A DNA stretch of 64,000 nucleotides from Streptomyces sp. R28 (GCF_041052385.1 NZ_CP163439.1:8235001-8299000), one strand, 5' to 3'; shown: positions 24,594-33,152, counted from the first letter of the stretch. The notes: generated by a model from the letters alone, not told the origin. A program made the numbers and translations.

Positions 24594-26090
24594 TCAGGTG
24601 CTTGGTACCAGCCTCCACAGCTGGCAGTTGTTGTTCAGCCAGGTCCACTGGCGGACGTCGGTGCCGTTGGCGGTACCGCAGTTGGCGACGTCGGCGACCT
24701 TGCCGCTGTTCTCGTTCACGATCCGCACGTGGTCACCGGTGGCCGTGTACACCAGGCGGAACTTCTGGCAGTTGTTGTTCAGCCAGGACCACTGACGGAT
24801 GTCCGTGCCGTCGGCCGTCCCGCAGTTGGCGGTGTCCATGACCTTGCCGGTCGCGACGCTGACCAGCCGGTTGGTGTCGTTGCCCAGGTCCTCGATCCGC
24901 CACTTCTGGTTGGCGCCGCCGTTGCAGGTCCACTGGAGGATGTTGGTGCCGTCGGCGGTGTTGCCGCCCGACACGTCCAGGCACTTGCCGCTGTTGCGGT
25001 TCACGAGCGTGTACGCGGTCGGGGTGGCCGCCGTCTCCCCGGAGGGACCCGGCAGGGTGGTGCCGAGGCCCACGGGGGTGCCGAAGTGCGGTGTGCCGTC
25101 GGCGTTCCAGGTGAACTTCTGGGCGCGGGTGGTGCGTTCGTTGCCACAGCGGTCGGTGGTGGAGTCGTTGGCGTGGTAGACGATCCAGTTCTCGGTGCCG
25201 TCGGGGGAGGTGAAGAAGCCGTTGTGGCCGGAACCGTACACGCCGGCCGCGTCATCGCGGCGGAAGACCGGTGACGGCTTCTTCGTCCAGGCGGCGGGGT
25301 TCAGCGGGTCGGAACCGGTCAGTTCCAGCTGGCCGAGCTGGTAGTCGGGGGTGGCGCAGGAGCTCGCGGAGTAGATGAGGAAGGTGCGGCCGTCGTGTTG
25401 CAGCGGTTCCGGGCCCTCGTTGACGGGTGAGCCCAGGGTCTCCCAGCTGAAGGTGGGCGTGGAGATGACGGTCCAGTTCCCGCTGACGGTGTACGGGTTG
25501 GTCATCGGGGCGATGACCAGGCTGGGCGGCGTGCTGCTGTTCGTTCGTCCGCTGCCGACCATGTAGCTCTGACCGTTCACCCGAAGGACGCTCGCGTCGA
25601 TCAGCCAGTTGGTCGGGTAGAGGTTGGCACCCGTGATCATCGACTTGTACGTGTACGGGCCCATCGGGTCCGTACCTGCGCTTTCCAGGACATGCGTGCG
25701 CTGCGTGCCGTTCGCCCCGCAGCACGGCGTGCCGCTCTGTCCGGCGCTGTAGTAGAGGTACCAGTGGCCGTCGGAGAAGTGGATCTCCGGGGCCCAGATG
25801 TTGGAGTTGCGGGTGGGAGTGGTGTCCGACCAGATCTGCACGCTGGGAGCGGTGGCGAGGCCGGCGAGGGTGGGCGACTTGCGCATGCCCAGGATGCCGG
25901 TGAACGTGGTGGTGACGAGGTAGTAGTTGCCGTCGTAGTACTCGAGCCAGGGGTCGGCGCCCTTCACCGACTTGAGCGGGTTCGCGTACGGTCGGCCGTC
26001 GGCCGCGGACGCGGGTCCCTGCGCACAGACCAGCGCCGTGAACAACGCCACGGCGCTGGCCAGCCACGGCCTGAGACGGGGAAGGGGCAC
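24594..26090 (-). CDS. Secreted GH43 arabinanase/arabinofuranosidase with ricin-type lectin domain
   Basis: A ~498-residue secreted glycoside hydrolase. A signal peptide (LRPWLASAVALFTALV...ASA) is followed by a five-bladed GH43 propeller: catalytic base Asp in VKGADPWLEYYDG, supporting Asp in NWLIDASVLRVNG, and general acid Glu in SPVNEGPEPLQHDG. The last ~130 residues are a ricin-B beta-trefoil with three QW-type repeats (NILQWTCNGGANQKWRI and two copies ending NNNCQ). It probably cleaves arabinan or arabinoxylan side chains. I prefer GTG 26088-26090, behind AAAGGAAG, over the upstream ATG 26117, because the latter falls inside a conserved regulatory motif (26108-26132). It is the last of two minus-strand GH43 genes. 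Confidence 0.85.
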   Translation of the reverse strand: MPLPRLRPWLASAVALFTALVCAQGPASAADGRPYANPLKSVKGADPWLEYYDGNYYLVTTTFTGILGMRKSPTLAGLATAPSVQIWSDTTPTRNSNIWAPEIHFSDGHWYLYYSAGQSGTPCCGANGTQRTHVLESAGTDPMGPYTYKSMITGANLYPTNWLIDASVLRVNGQSYMVGSGRTNSSTPPSLVIAPMTNPYTVSGNWTVISTPTFSWETLGSPVNEGPEPLQHDGRTFLIYSASSCATPDYQLGQLELTGSDPLNPAAWTKKPSPVFRRDDAAGVYGSGHNGFFTSPDGTENWIVYHANDSTTDRCGNERTTRAQKFTWNADGTPHFGTPVGLGTTLPGPSGETAATPTAYTLVNRNSGKCLDVSGGNTADGTNILQWTCNGGANQKWRIEDLGNDTNRLVSVATGKVMDTANCGTADGTDIRQWSWLNNNCQKFRLVYTATGDHVRIVNENSGKVADVANCGTANGTDVRQWTWLNNNCQLWRLVPST

Positions 26091-26107
26091 GGTACTTCCT
26101 TTCCACA

Positions 26108-26132
26108 TGTTCGCCATGTCGGATGCCGTTCG
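26108..26132. promoter_or_regulatory. GH43 regulatory motif, copy 3 (degenerate)
   Basis: A 25-bp sequence: TGTTCG, then ATGTCGGA, ending GTTCG. It matches the copy at 27794-27818 at 19 of 25 positions. It sits directly upstream of the preferred GTG start of the ricin-domain GH43 gene. Confidence 0.6.
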
Positions 26133-26200
26133 GTGAGTTGCTCGATCGCGACGCCGGCGCTCTCCCAGGGAGGCGCCGGCTCCGGCATCCCGGTTTCAGG

Positions 26201-27640
26201 TCAGTTCGTCACGCGGAAGGTGGCGTCGTCGCGTCCCGTCGCGGTGGTGATCGGGTCGAGCTTCAGCTCGTACGCGTAGTGGCGGATGTACCGGTCCGGA
26301 TAGTTGATCGACTGGAACGACGACCACGTGGAGTCGGCGAGCCCGGCTACCTGCCGGAAGGTCGCGTCCTGGGCGAACTGGCTGCTGCCGTCGTTGCGGA
26401 CCAGTTGGAAGTCGAAGTTGGCGTGCCGCAGGAAGTACCCGGGGTTGTTCACCGACTCGAAGGAGACGGTGCCGGTGCCCGTGAGGCCGGTCCGCAGCCG
26501 GAACTTGGAGTCCTCGATGGGGCTGACGTTCGGGTCGATGCGCACGTCGAAGTTGGTTTGCCGGACGTACCGGTCCTGGAAGTTGTACGACTGGAGCCGC
26601 TGCGCCGTGGTGTTGGGCCAGCGGGCGAGCACGCGGCTCTCCTCGGCGGCCGTCAGGTTCATGATCCAGCCGTGGCGCTTCTTCGTGCCGCCCATGTTGT
26701 AGCTGGTCGACGCCTGCTTCTGGTAGGAGGCGGGGTTGGACGGGTCGGTCGTCAGGACCGGCATGTAACCGCCGCCGGAGGCGTACTGGTCGAGGTAGAG
26801 GGCCCACTTGTTGGTGCCGTTGAACTTCATCCACATCGGGCCCTCGACCATCGACCCGGTCAGGCCGATGCCGGAGAGGTTGCCGAGGTTGGTCCACGTC
26901 CCGAGGATCGAGTTGCTGCCCTCAAGGGTGATCTGACCGTCGCCGGAGGCCCGCACGTAGCGGTAGTTACCGACACCGGCCGGGACCTCGATGATCTGGG
27001 TGTCGATGATTTCCTGGGTGCCGGGGCGCTCGATGTAGGTCTGCGGGGTGCTGATGGTGCGGAAGTCGCTCGTGTGGGAGTAGTAGATGCGGTGCTTCGT
27101 AACGCCGTTGAGGGGCACGTTCGTCGCCCAGTACAGGATGTAGTCGTTGCTGGCCGGGTCCCAGATCGCCTCCGGCGCCCACGCGTTGCGTCCGTCGGGG
27201 ATGGCGCCGGCGACGTTCAGCAGCCGCGGCTGCGACCAGGTGACCAGGTCCGTCGACTCCCACACCACCAGGTTGCGGCTGCCGTCGTTGATGGACTGAC
27301 TCCACGTCTGCCCGCAGCTGATGCACAGGTCCGTCGCGATGATCCAGTACTTGCTGCCGTCGGGGGATCTCACGAACGCGGGGTCACGCACCCCCTTCGT
27401 ACCGACGGTGGAGCGCAGGACCATGCCGCCGCCGTTGAGGTCGTTCCAGTGCACGCCGTCCGTGCTGTGCGAGAGGTACATCTGCTGATTGGTCGACCCC
27501 TCCCCGGTGAAATGCACCATCAGGTAGCCGGGATCGGCGGCGGCCGCCCGCTGAGGTGTGGCCAGGGATTGGGAGGTGAAGAAGAGGCCGACGGCGACGA
27601 ATATCGCCGCGAGCCGGGTGAGCGATCTTGATGTGCGCAT
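26201..27640 (-). CDS. Secreted GH43 enzyme with AbfB (CBM42-like) domain
   Basis: A 479-residue secreted glycoside hydrolase. After a signal peptide (LAAIFVAVGLFFTSQSLAT...AAA) comes a GH43-like propeller with GVRDPAFVRSPDGSKYWIIA (base Asp), NAWAPEAIWDPASNDYILYW, and SMVEGPMWMKFNGT (acid Glu). The last ~150 residues are an AbfB-type beta-trefoil with three arabinose-binding repeats, each with an SYNF/SVNN/SINYP start and a YxRH motif (LQSYNFQDRYVRQ, FESVNNPGYFLRHANFDFQL, FQSINYPDRYIRHYAYEL). It is divergent from the sensor sigma factor gene and shares an operator-like motif with two other GH43 genes. ATG 27640 follows AGACAGGA. Confidence 0.86.
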   Translation of the reverse strand: MRTSRSLTRLAAIFVAVGLFFTSQSLATPQRAAAADPGYLMVHFTGEGSTNQQMYLSHSTDGVHWNDLNGGGMVLRSTVGTKGVRDPAFVRSPDGSKYWIIATDLCISCGQTWSQSINDGSRNLVVWESTDLVTWSQPRLLNVAGAIPDGRNAWAPEAIWDPASNDYILYWATNVPLNGVTKHRIYYSHTSDFRTISTPQTYIERPGTQEIIDTQIIEVPAGVGNYRYVRASGDGQITLEGSNSILGTWTNLGNLSGIGLTGSMVEGPMWMKFNGTNKWALYLDQYASGGGYMPVLTTDPSNPASYQKQASTSYNMGGTKKRHGWIMNLTAAEESRVLARWPNTTAQRLQSYNFQDRYVRQTNFDVRIDPNVSPIEDSKFRLRTGLTGTGTVSFESVNNPGYFLRHANFDFQLVRNDGSSQFAQDATFRQVAGLADSTWSSFQSINYPDRYIRHYAYELKLDPITTATGRDDATFRVTN

Positions 27641-28078
27641 GTCCTGTCTTTCTGCGGGTGCCGGGCCGGGGTGGAAGTGGGGTGACGGACGCCAGGTCCG
27701 CGGTCGAGGCGCAGACGGCGTTGATGCGCTTGCCGCTGCGGCGGGCCCCGCTCAAGCCGGGGTGGGGGCCGAGGGATCGGCGAGCGGGCAGGATGTTCGA
27801 TATGTCGGACATTGTTCGTGAATTCGGCGAAAAGTTAGAGGGAGGTAAAAGCGAGTGTCAAGAGGGATGAAGGAGCAGAAACAGCGTGGCCTCCGTCTGT
27901 CCTCGGGATGGGGCGTACGCACAGGAGACGCACCGGCGCGTCGCGCATAACGGAAAACACGGAACGGACGAAGGCCCGGGGCGGCACCTGAGAAGCGACC
28001 CACACCCGTCCTCCGGATTCGCTCCTGGCACACTGTCGCCTCGGCACATCGGCACGGCGACGGGACGGGTGGGGCGGG
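27641..28078. promoter_or_regulatory. Divergent promoter region with GH43 regulatory motif, copy 1
   Basis: 438 bp between the AbfB-GH43 gene (minus) and the sigma factor gene (plus). The 25-bp motif lies at 27794-27818: TGTTCG, the perfect palindrome ATGTCGGACAT, then TGTTCG. It is the least degenerate of three copies. The segment after it (27819-27870) is AT-rich for this genome. No coding sequence is evident. Confidence 0.6.
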
Positions 28079-29650
28079 GTGCGCTCGAAGGACAGGCAGG
28101 AGCGGCCGGACGTCGCCGTCGTCATGGCGGCGCGGGCGGGGGACCGGCAGGCCTCGGAACAGCTGGTACGGGACTGTCTGCCGTTGGTCTACAACATCGT
28201 CGGGCGGGCGCTGGACGGGCACAGCGACGTCGACGACGTGGTCCAGGAGACGATGGTGCGGGTCCTGGACGGGTTGCCCGGACTGGAGCAGCCGGATCGG
28301 TTCCGGTCCTGGCTCGTCGCCATCACCGTGCGACAGATCCGTGACCGGTGGCGCAGAGGGCGCACCTGGCTCACTGCGGAACCCCTGGAGGAGCACACCC
28401 AGGACACAGAGCCGCAGGCCGACTTCTCCGACCTGGCGATTCTCCGGCTCGCGCTGTCGGGCCAGCGGCGTGAAGCGGTGGAGGCGACCCGCTGGCTGGA
28501 GGACGAGGAACGCGAGGTACTCGCGCTGTGGTGGATGGAGAGCGCCGGTGAACTGACCCGCGGTGAGCTCTCGGCGGCCTGCGGCCTCACACCGCAGCAC
28601 GCGGCGGTCCGAGTCCAGCGGGTCAAGGAAAGGCTGGAGACGGCGCGCACTGTCGTACGAGCCGTGACGGCCTCGCCGCGCTGCCCGGACCTGGCCGCCG
28701 TGCTCGCCTCGTGGGACGGGCGGCCGTCCGCGCTGTGGCGCAAGCGGCTGGCACGCCATGTCCGCGACTGTCCGCAGTGCCTGTCGAGCTCGTCCGACCT
28801 GATACCGGCGGAGGGGTTGCTGGCCGGCCTCGCGCTGGTGCCGGTGCCGGCCGGCCTGGCCGGCCTGGTACTGGCCAGGGTGCTGGGGGCGGAATCGGCC
28901 GGGGCGACCGTCGGCGCGGGCACGGGTACGGGCACGCATACGGTGAGCGGTGCGAGCCGTGCGGCGCGGACGATCGGCAGGCTGGCCGCCAAGCCCGCGG
29001 CGGCGGCAGCCGCAGGTGCTGTCACGCTCGCGGCTGCCGGAGTGGCCTGGTACGCCTCCACGGGGTCGCACGAGCCGGCCGCGCGGCCCGCCGTCGGTGC
29101 CCCGCTGTCGCCCGCCGTCTCGTCCGTGCCGCCGCCCCCGAGGACGTCGGTCTCACCGACACCGACACCGAAACCGACGCCGACAGCATCCCCGGCGACG
29201 ACGGCTGAGGCGCGGGTTTCCGGGCGGCATGCCCTGCGGTCGGTCGACAACCCCGGCGCATACGTGAGCCAGGCCGGCCGGCTCGGCATCCTGGCTCAGG
29301 CCGGCGTCACCAGTTCCGCGGCCACCCGGCAGGCGGCCACCTTCACCTTCGTTCCCGGCCTGGCCGACCCCCGCTGCTACTCACTCAGGGACGCCTCGGG
29401 CAGGTACCTGCGGCACTACGCCTTCCGTATCCGGCTGGACCCCGACGACCGGTCCGCCATCTTCCGGAAGGACGCCACCTTCTGCCCCCGTTCCGGTTCC
29501 ACGGCCGGTTCGGTCTCCCTGGAGTCGTACAACTATCCGGGCCGTTACCTCCGCCATCGGGACAACCGGCAGTTGTGGCTCGACCCTTCGGAGAACACGG
29601 CCGCGTACCGGGCCAGCCGCTCCTTCGTCCTCGTGGCGCCCTGGACCTGA
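28079..29650 (+). CDS. Membrane-anchored ECF sigma factor with extracellular AbfB sugar-binding domain
   Basis: A 523-residue fusion. Residues ~10-95 are sigma region 2 (VYNIVGRALDGHSDVDDVVQ, FRSWLVAITVRQIRDRWRRG) and ~120-200 a region 4 equivalent (WLEDEEREVLALWWMESAGE, GLTPQHAAVRVQRVKERLET). A zinc-finger-like HVRDCPQC follows (~225), then one membrane helix (~310-330, AAAGAVTLAAAGVAWYAST), a Pro/Thr-rich linker, and an AbfB-type beta-trefoil (~375-523: RSVDNPGAYVSQAGRLGIL, SLRDASGRYLRHYAFRIRLD, SLESYNYPGRYLRHR). One polypeptide thus links outside arabinoside binding to promoter recognition. ECF groups with carbohydrate-binding C-termini (ECF53-like, as I recall) are known in actinobacteria. 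Its three GH43 neighbours are the probable regulon. The GTG start is not firmly fixed. Confidence 0.85.
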   Translation: MRSKDRQERPDVAVVMAARAGDRQASEQLVRDCLPLVYNIVGRALDGHSDVDDVVQETMVRVLDGLPGLEQPDRFRSWLVAITVRQIRDRWRRGRTWLTAEPLEEHTQDTEPQADFSDLAILRLALSGQRREAVEATRWLEDEEREVLALWWMESAGELTRGELSAACGLTPQHAAVRVQRVKERLETARTVVRAVTASPRCPDLAAVLASWDGRPSALWRKRLARHVRDCPQCLSSSSDLIPAEGLLAGLALVPVPAGLAGLVLARVLGAESAGATVGAGTGTGTHTVSGASRAARTIGRLAAKPAAAAAAGAVTLAAAGVAWYASTGSHEPAARPAVGAPLSPAVSSVPPPPRTSVSPTPTPKPTPTASPATTAEARVSGRHALRSVDNPGAYVSQAGRLGILAQAGVTSSAATRQAATFTFVPGLADPRCYSLRDASGRYLRHYAFRIRLDPDDRSAIFRKDATFCPRSGSTAGSVSLESYNYPGRYLRHRDNRQLWLDPSENTAAYRASRSFVLVAPWT

Positions 29651-29679
29651 CGCTGAACCGGCCCTGCCCTGAAGGAAAT

Positions 29680-29704
29680 TGTTCGACGTATCGGACATTG
29701 TTCG
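29680..29704. promoter_or_regulatory. GH43 regulatory motif, copy 2
   Basis: 25 bp: TGTTCGACGTA then TCGGACATTGTTCG, 22 of 25 identical to the copy at 27794. It lies ~130 bp upstream of the LamG-GH43-AbfB gene. A TTGACG hexamer at 29712-29717 just downstream could be a -35 element, so a repressor bound here would affect the promoter. Confidence 0.65.
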
Positions 29705-29836
29705 TAAAGTATTGACGTCGACTCGCGGTTCACTTCACACTCACGCATCGCGATGTCATACGGGCGGCACGTCAGCACCTCGGCCGAGGTCTCGGGCCCC
29801 CTCCTCAGGCATGTCTTCATCACGGGATGTGAACCC

Positions 29837-32161
29837 ATGCACAGCGTGAGACCTCAGCGCCGCCGAAGATTGTGGCCGGGCGCCGCCGCAGCCGTGACCG
29901 CCGCCGCGCTCCTGGCCGGTGTCCTCGGTCTGTCGGCCCCCGCCCAGGCGGCGGAGATCACCGACGGTCTGGCTCTCTGGTACAAACTCGACGCGACGTC
30001 GGGCACCGTGGCGGTGGACTCCTCGGGCAACGGCCGCAACGGAACCGTCAACGGCACCGCGGGCTGGTCGGGCACAGGGGAGGGACTGACGTTCAACGGT
30101 TCCGACACCTACATCAAGGTGCCGGACGACATCATGAGCGGGATGAACGCGATCACCGTCTCGATGGACGTGCAGATCGACGCCGCCCAGTCCACGCCGT
30201 ACTTCCTCTACGGCTTCGGCAACACCAGCAACGGCGCCGGCAACGGGTACCTGTTCACCACCGGCAACACTTTCCGGACCGCCATCGCCTCCGGGGGCTT
30301 CGCCACCGAGCAGAACACCCGGACCTCCGCCGCGCTGCCGCGCTCGGTCTGGAAGCACGTCACCTACACCCAGACCGGCACCACGGGCGTCCTCTACCAG
30401 GACGGCGTGGAGGTGGCCCGCAACACCTCGGTCACCGCCACCCCCGGTTCCATCGGGTCGGGCACCACCACGGCCAACTACGTCGGCAAGTCGCTCTACA
30501 GCAGTGACAAGCTCTTCAAGGGCAAGATGCGCGACTTCCGCGTCTACAACCGCGCGCTGACGCCCGCCGAGGTCTTCGAACTCAGCGGGAACACCACGGG
30601 TATCACCGCGGCCACCCACTCCGCGCTGAAGATCGACGCCATCATCGACGACGCGGGCAGCAGGATCACGCTGCCGCTGAAGGAGGGCACGGACCTCACC
30701 GCGCTCGCCCCGCAGTTCACCCTCGTCCAGGGCGCCTCCATCAGCCCGCCCTCCGGCACCCCGCGCGACTTCACCAAGCCCGTGACGTACGAGGTCACCG
30801 GCCCCGACGGCGCGCGTCGCACCTGGACGGTCGAGGCACTGATCATGAGGAGTCCGGTCCTGCCGGGGCTCAACGCCGACCCGAACATCGTCCGGTTCGG
30901 CGACACCTACTACCTCTACCCGACCATCGACGGCTTCGCGAACTGGAGCGGTACGCAGTTCAAGGCCTACTCCTCCAAGGACCTGGTCCACTGGACGGAC
31001 CACGGCGTCATCCTCGACCTCGGTCCTGACATCAGCTGGGCCAACAGCCGTGCCTGGGCCCCGACGGCGACCGCGAAGAACGGGAAGTACTACTTCTACT
31101 ACTCCGCCGACACGAACATCGGTGTCGCGGTCTCCGACTCGCCCACCGGCCCGTTCAAGGACCCCCTGGGCAAGCCGCTGATCGCCCGCGGCGCCTACTC
31201 CGGCCAGATGATCGACCCGGCGGTCTTCACCGACGACGACGGTCAGTCGTACCTCTACTGGGGCAATGGCCAGGCGTACGTCGTCCCCCTGAACGACGAC
31301 ATGGTCTCCTTCGACGCCTCCAAGGTCACCGACATCACCCCCAGCGGCTTCCGCGAGGGCTCCTTCGTCATCAAGCGCAAGGGCACCTACTACTTGATGT
31401 GGTCGGAGAACGACACCCGGGACGAGAACTACCGGGTCGCCTACGCCACCGGCTCCTCGCCCACCGGGCCCTGGACCAAGCGGGGCGTGATCCTGGAGAA
31501 GGACCTCTCCCTCGGCATCAAGGGACCCGGCCACCACTCCGTGGTGCAGGTCCCGAACACCGACGACTGGTACATCGCCTACCACCGCTTCGCCATCCCC
31601 GGCGGTGACGGCACCCACCGCGAAACCACCATCGACAGGATGGAGTTCGACGCCGACGGCCTGATCAAGAAGGTCGTCCCCACCCTGAGCAGCATCGCCC
31701 CGGTCTCCGGCGGCACGGTCCTGCCGGCCAACACCACCCGCTCACTCCGGTCGGTCAACTTCCCCGGCCGCTACGCCGTCGTGCGGTCCGACAGCCTCGG
31801 CTACCTCGACCCGGTGACGTCCTCCAGCACCGCGGCGGTCAAGCAGAGCGCCACCTTCACCGTCGTCCCCGGACTGGCCGACGGCAGCTGCTACTCGTTC
31901 CGTGACTCGTCCGGCCGCTACCTGCGCCACTTCGACTACCGGGTCCGCTTCGACGCGAGCAACGGCACGGCGACCTTCAACAAGGACGCCACGTACTGCG
32001 CCCGGCCCGGTTCGGCCACTGGCTCGGTCAGCCTGGAGTCGTACAACTACCCCGGCCGCTACCTCCGCCACTACAACTACGCGCTGCGTATCGACCCCTA
32101 CCAGGACAACGCCACCTTCCGCGCCGACAGTTCCTTCACGGCGGTCAGCCCCTGGGCCTGA
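29837..32161 (+). CDS. Secreted GH43 enzyme with LamG, Ig-like and AbfB domains
   Basis: A 774-residue secreted hydrolase. Signal peptide: GAAAAVTAAALLAGVLGL...AQA. A LamG/concanavalin-type domain follows (~32-235, GLALWYKLDATSGTVAVDSS to FRVYNRALTPAE), then an Ig-like segment (~240-330), and a GH43 propeller (~335-620). The propeller has LPGLNADPNIVRFGDTYYLY (base Asp), SGQMIDPAVFTDDDGQSYLY and REGSFVIKRKGTYYLMW (acid Glu). The C-terminal ~130 residues are an AbfB trefoil (SLESYNYPGRYLRHYNYALR) very like that of the sensor sigma factor. The likely substrate is arabinan or arabinoxylan. ATG 29837 is preferred; an in-frame ATG at 29753 lies before the signal peptide. An integrase remnant begins exactly at its stop codon. 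Confidence 0.87.
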   Translation: MHSVRPQRRRRLWPGAAAAVTAAALLAGVLGLSAPAQAAEITDGLALWYKLDATSGTVAVDSSGNGRNGTVNGTAGWSGTGEGLTFNGSDTYIKVPDDIMSGMNAITVSMDVQIDAAQSTPYFLYGFGNTSNGAGNGYLFTTGNTFRTAIASGGFATEQNTRTSAALPRSVWKHVTYTQTGTTGVLYQDGVEVARNTSVTATPGSIGSGTTTANYVGKSLYSSDKLFKGKMRDFRVYNRALTPAEVFELSGNTTGITAATHSALKIDAIIDDAGSRITLPLKEGTDLTALAPQFTLVQGASISPPSGTPRDFTKPVTYEVTGPDGARRTWTVEALIMRSPVLPGLNADPNIVRFGDTYYLYPTIDGFANWSGTQFKAYSSKDLVHWTDHGVILDLGPDISWANSRAWAPTATAKNGKYYFYYSADTNIGVAVSDSPTGPFKDPLGKPLIARGAYSGQMIDPAVFTDDDGQSYLYWGNGQAYVVPLNDDMVSFDASKVTDITPSGFREGSFVIKRKGTYYLMWSENDTRDENYRVAYATGSSPTGPWTKRGVILEKDLSLGIKGPGHHSVVQVPNTDDWYIAYHRFAIPGGDGTHRETTIDRMEFDADGLIKKVVPTLSSIAPVSGGTVLPANTTRSLRSVNFPGRYAVVRSDSLGYLDPVTSSSTAAVKQSATFTVVPGLADGSCYSFRDSSGRYLRHFDYRVRFDASNGTATFNKDATYCARPGSATGSVSLESYNYPGRYLRHYNYALRIDPYQDNATFRADSSFTAVSPWA

Positions 32162-32345
32162 TCTGCGCCACACCTGCCTGACGACGTGGCTCAACAGCGG
32201 CATCCCGCCGGCCCAGGTCGCCGAATGGGCTGGCAACAGCGTGCCGGTCCTGTTGGCCATCTACGCACGCTGCATCGTCGGCCGGCTAGACGACTACCTC
32301 AAACAGATCGAAGGCATCCAAGACCTCCCAAAGGTGGCGGCGTGA
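32160..32345 (+). pseudogene. Tyrosine integrase C-terminal remnant (tRNA-targeting element)
   Basis: About 61 residues of a phage/AICE-type tyrosine recombinase: DLRHTCLTTWLNSGIPPAQV, then AEWAGNSVPVLLAIYARC. These carry the Arg-His box and the catalytic Tyr; everything upstream is missing. The fragment begins inside the stop codon of the GH43 gene, in another frame, which marks a deletion or recombination junction. A terminator and a tRNA 3' fragment follow, the usual int-att order. Confidence 0.8.
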
Positions 32346-32391
32346 AGAGCGGCCTCGGAACCCTGCGAAGGGCGGGCTCCGAGGCCGCTCT
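32346..32391 (+). terminator. Strong hairpin after integrase remnant
   Basis: Arms AGAGCGGCCTCGGA (32346-32359) and TCCGAGGCCGCTCT (32378-32391) form a perfect 14-bp stem. It begins right after the integrase stop codon. Confidence 0.85.
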
Positions 32392-32593
32392 GCTGTGTGC
32401 CGGGAGGGGCTGGAGGGCCTTCTCGGGCCCCGATTTTGTGGGGCGTGTGTGGGACGGACACCCGCAGAAACCCGGTTTTGGCCGGTGCTGGCCGGACTCC
32501 GCGCCGAGTGGAGGGTAGGAGTCCGATTCGTCTCGGCGATCAGTCAGACGCCGTCTGAACTGCGAAAACGTCACCAATCTGACAGAGCGTCAG

Positions 32594-32635
32594 TGGCGCC
32601 CACGGCAGGACTCGAACCTGCGGCCAAGCGCTTAG
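32594..32635 (-). other. tRNA 3'-half fragment: att site of a second integrated element
   Basis: Read on the minus strand these 42 bp start CTAAGCGCT (3' side of an anticodon stem-loop), then give a T arm (GCAGG, TTCGAGT, CCTGC) and end GTGGGCGCCA including CCA. The 5' half of a tRNA is absent; upstream sequence does not fold with it. The CTAA of the loop fits a tRNA-Arg(UCU) type, but I am not certain of the isotype. It lies ~250 bp after an integrase remnant, as expected for an att site duplicated by a tRNA-targeting element. Confidence 0.75.
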
Positions 32636-32809
32636 TTGACGGCCTTTCGGGGCAAGCTCTCACGGACTCGCGATCGCCGGGCCAGTGGTCACCGAGGTGC
32701 CGTCGTAGGGGGCTTCGACGGGCAGTCGCCACGGCTTCACCAGCGCCGGCAGCAGCATCCCCCGCCCTGCACGACCTCATCCGGTGACCACCAGGCAGAC
32801 ACCAGATGG

Positions 32810-33022
32810 TCAGCCGCGGCGGGACCGCCAGCGCCGCCGCTCGCCGTGTTCGGCTAAGTCCCTGATGGTGAAGTCGCGCTGCAGGTAGACCTCCGGGCTC
32901 CTCTCTCCCGGCTCCACCACGATGACGCCTGCTCGACCGTTCGGGAACGCGACAGTCTGAGCTGCCGGCCGGTGACCGACACATGCCCGCGTCGTTGAAG
33001 CACGCGGATAGTCGAAGTGCAC
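32810..33022 (-). CDS. Small hypothetical protein
   Basis: A 70-residue frame with FPNGRAGVIVVEPGERSPEV and YLQRDFTIRDLAEHGERRRW, which look protein-like rather than antisense noise. I do not recognise the family. It lies among mobile-element debris and may be the tail of a larger lost gene. The hairpin at 33027-33054 lies just upstream of it. Confidence 0.35.
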   Translation of the reverse strand: MHFDYPRASTTRACVGHRPAAQTVAFPNGRAGVIVVEPGERSPEVYLQRDFTIRDLAEHGERRRWRSRRG

Positions 33023-33026
33023 AGCA

Positions 33027-33054
33027 GTGCCCCGGTCGTCATGGTCCGGGGCAC
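33027..33054. terminator. Hairpin upstream of the subtilisin-like gene
   Basis: GTGCCCCGG and CCGGGGCAC form a perfect 9-bp stem with a 10-nt loop. It would insulate the secreted pseudoprotease gene from upstream reading. Confidence 0.6.
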
Positions 33055-33152
33055 CGTGCTGTGCGGCTCGGCTTCCGCCTTCCCCTGCCCCCGCGCTTCG
33101 GTGTCGTGAGGTGGGTCAGACGCAAGTCCCCTTTCCCACCTGGAGTCCATTC

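Noticed and set aside
27900..28078. Start of the membrane sigma factor further upstream
   Set aside because: Upstream codons give no sigma-like sequence; homology begins just after the GTG at 28079, although its ribosome binding site is weak.
29756..31618. 620-codon minus-strand frame opposite the LamG-GH43 gene
   Set aside because: Antisense shadow of a secreted enzyme with full domain structure; no start signal or domain.
32590..32680. Complete tRNA gene
   Set aside because: Only the anticodon-loop-to-CCA half is present; the sequence on the 5' side cannot form acceptor or D stems with it, so I call it an att fragment.
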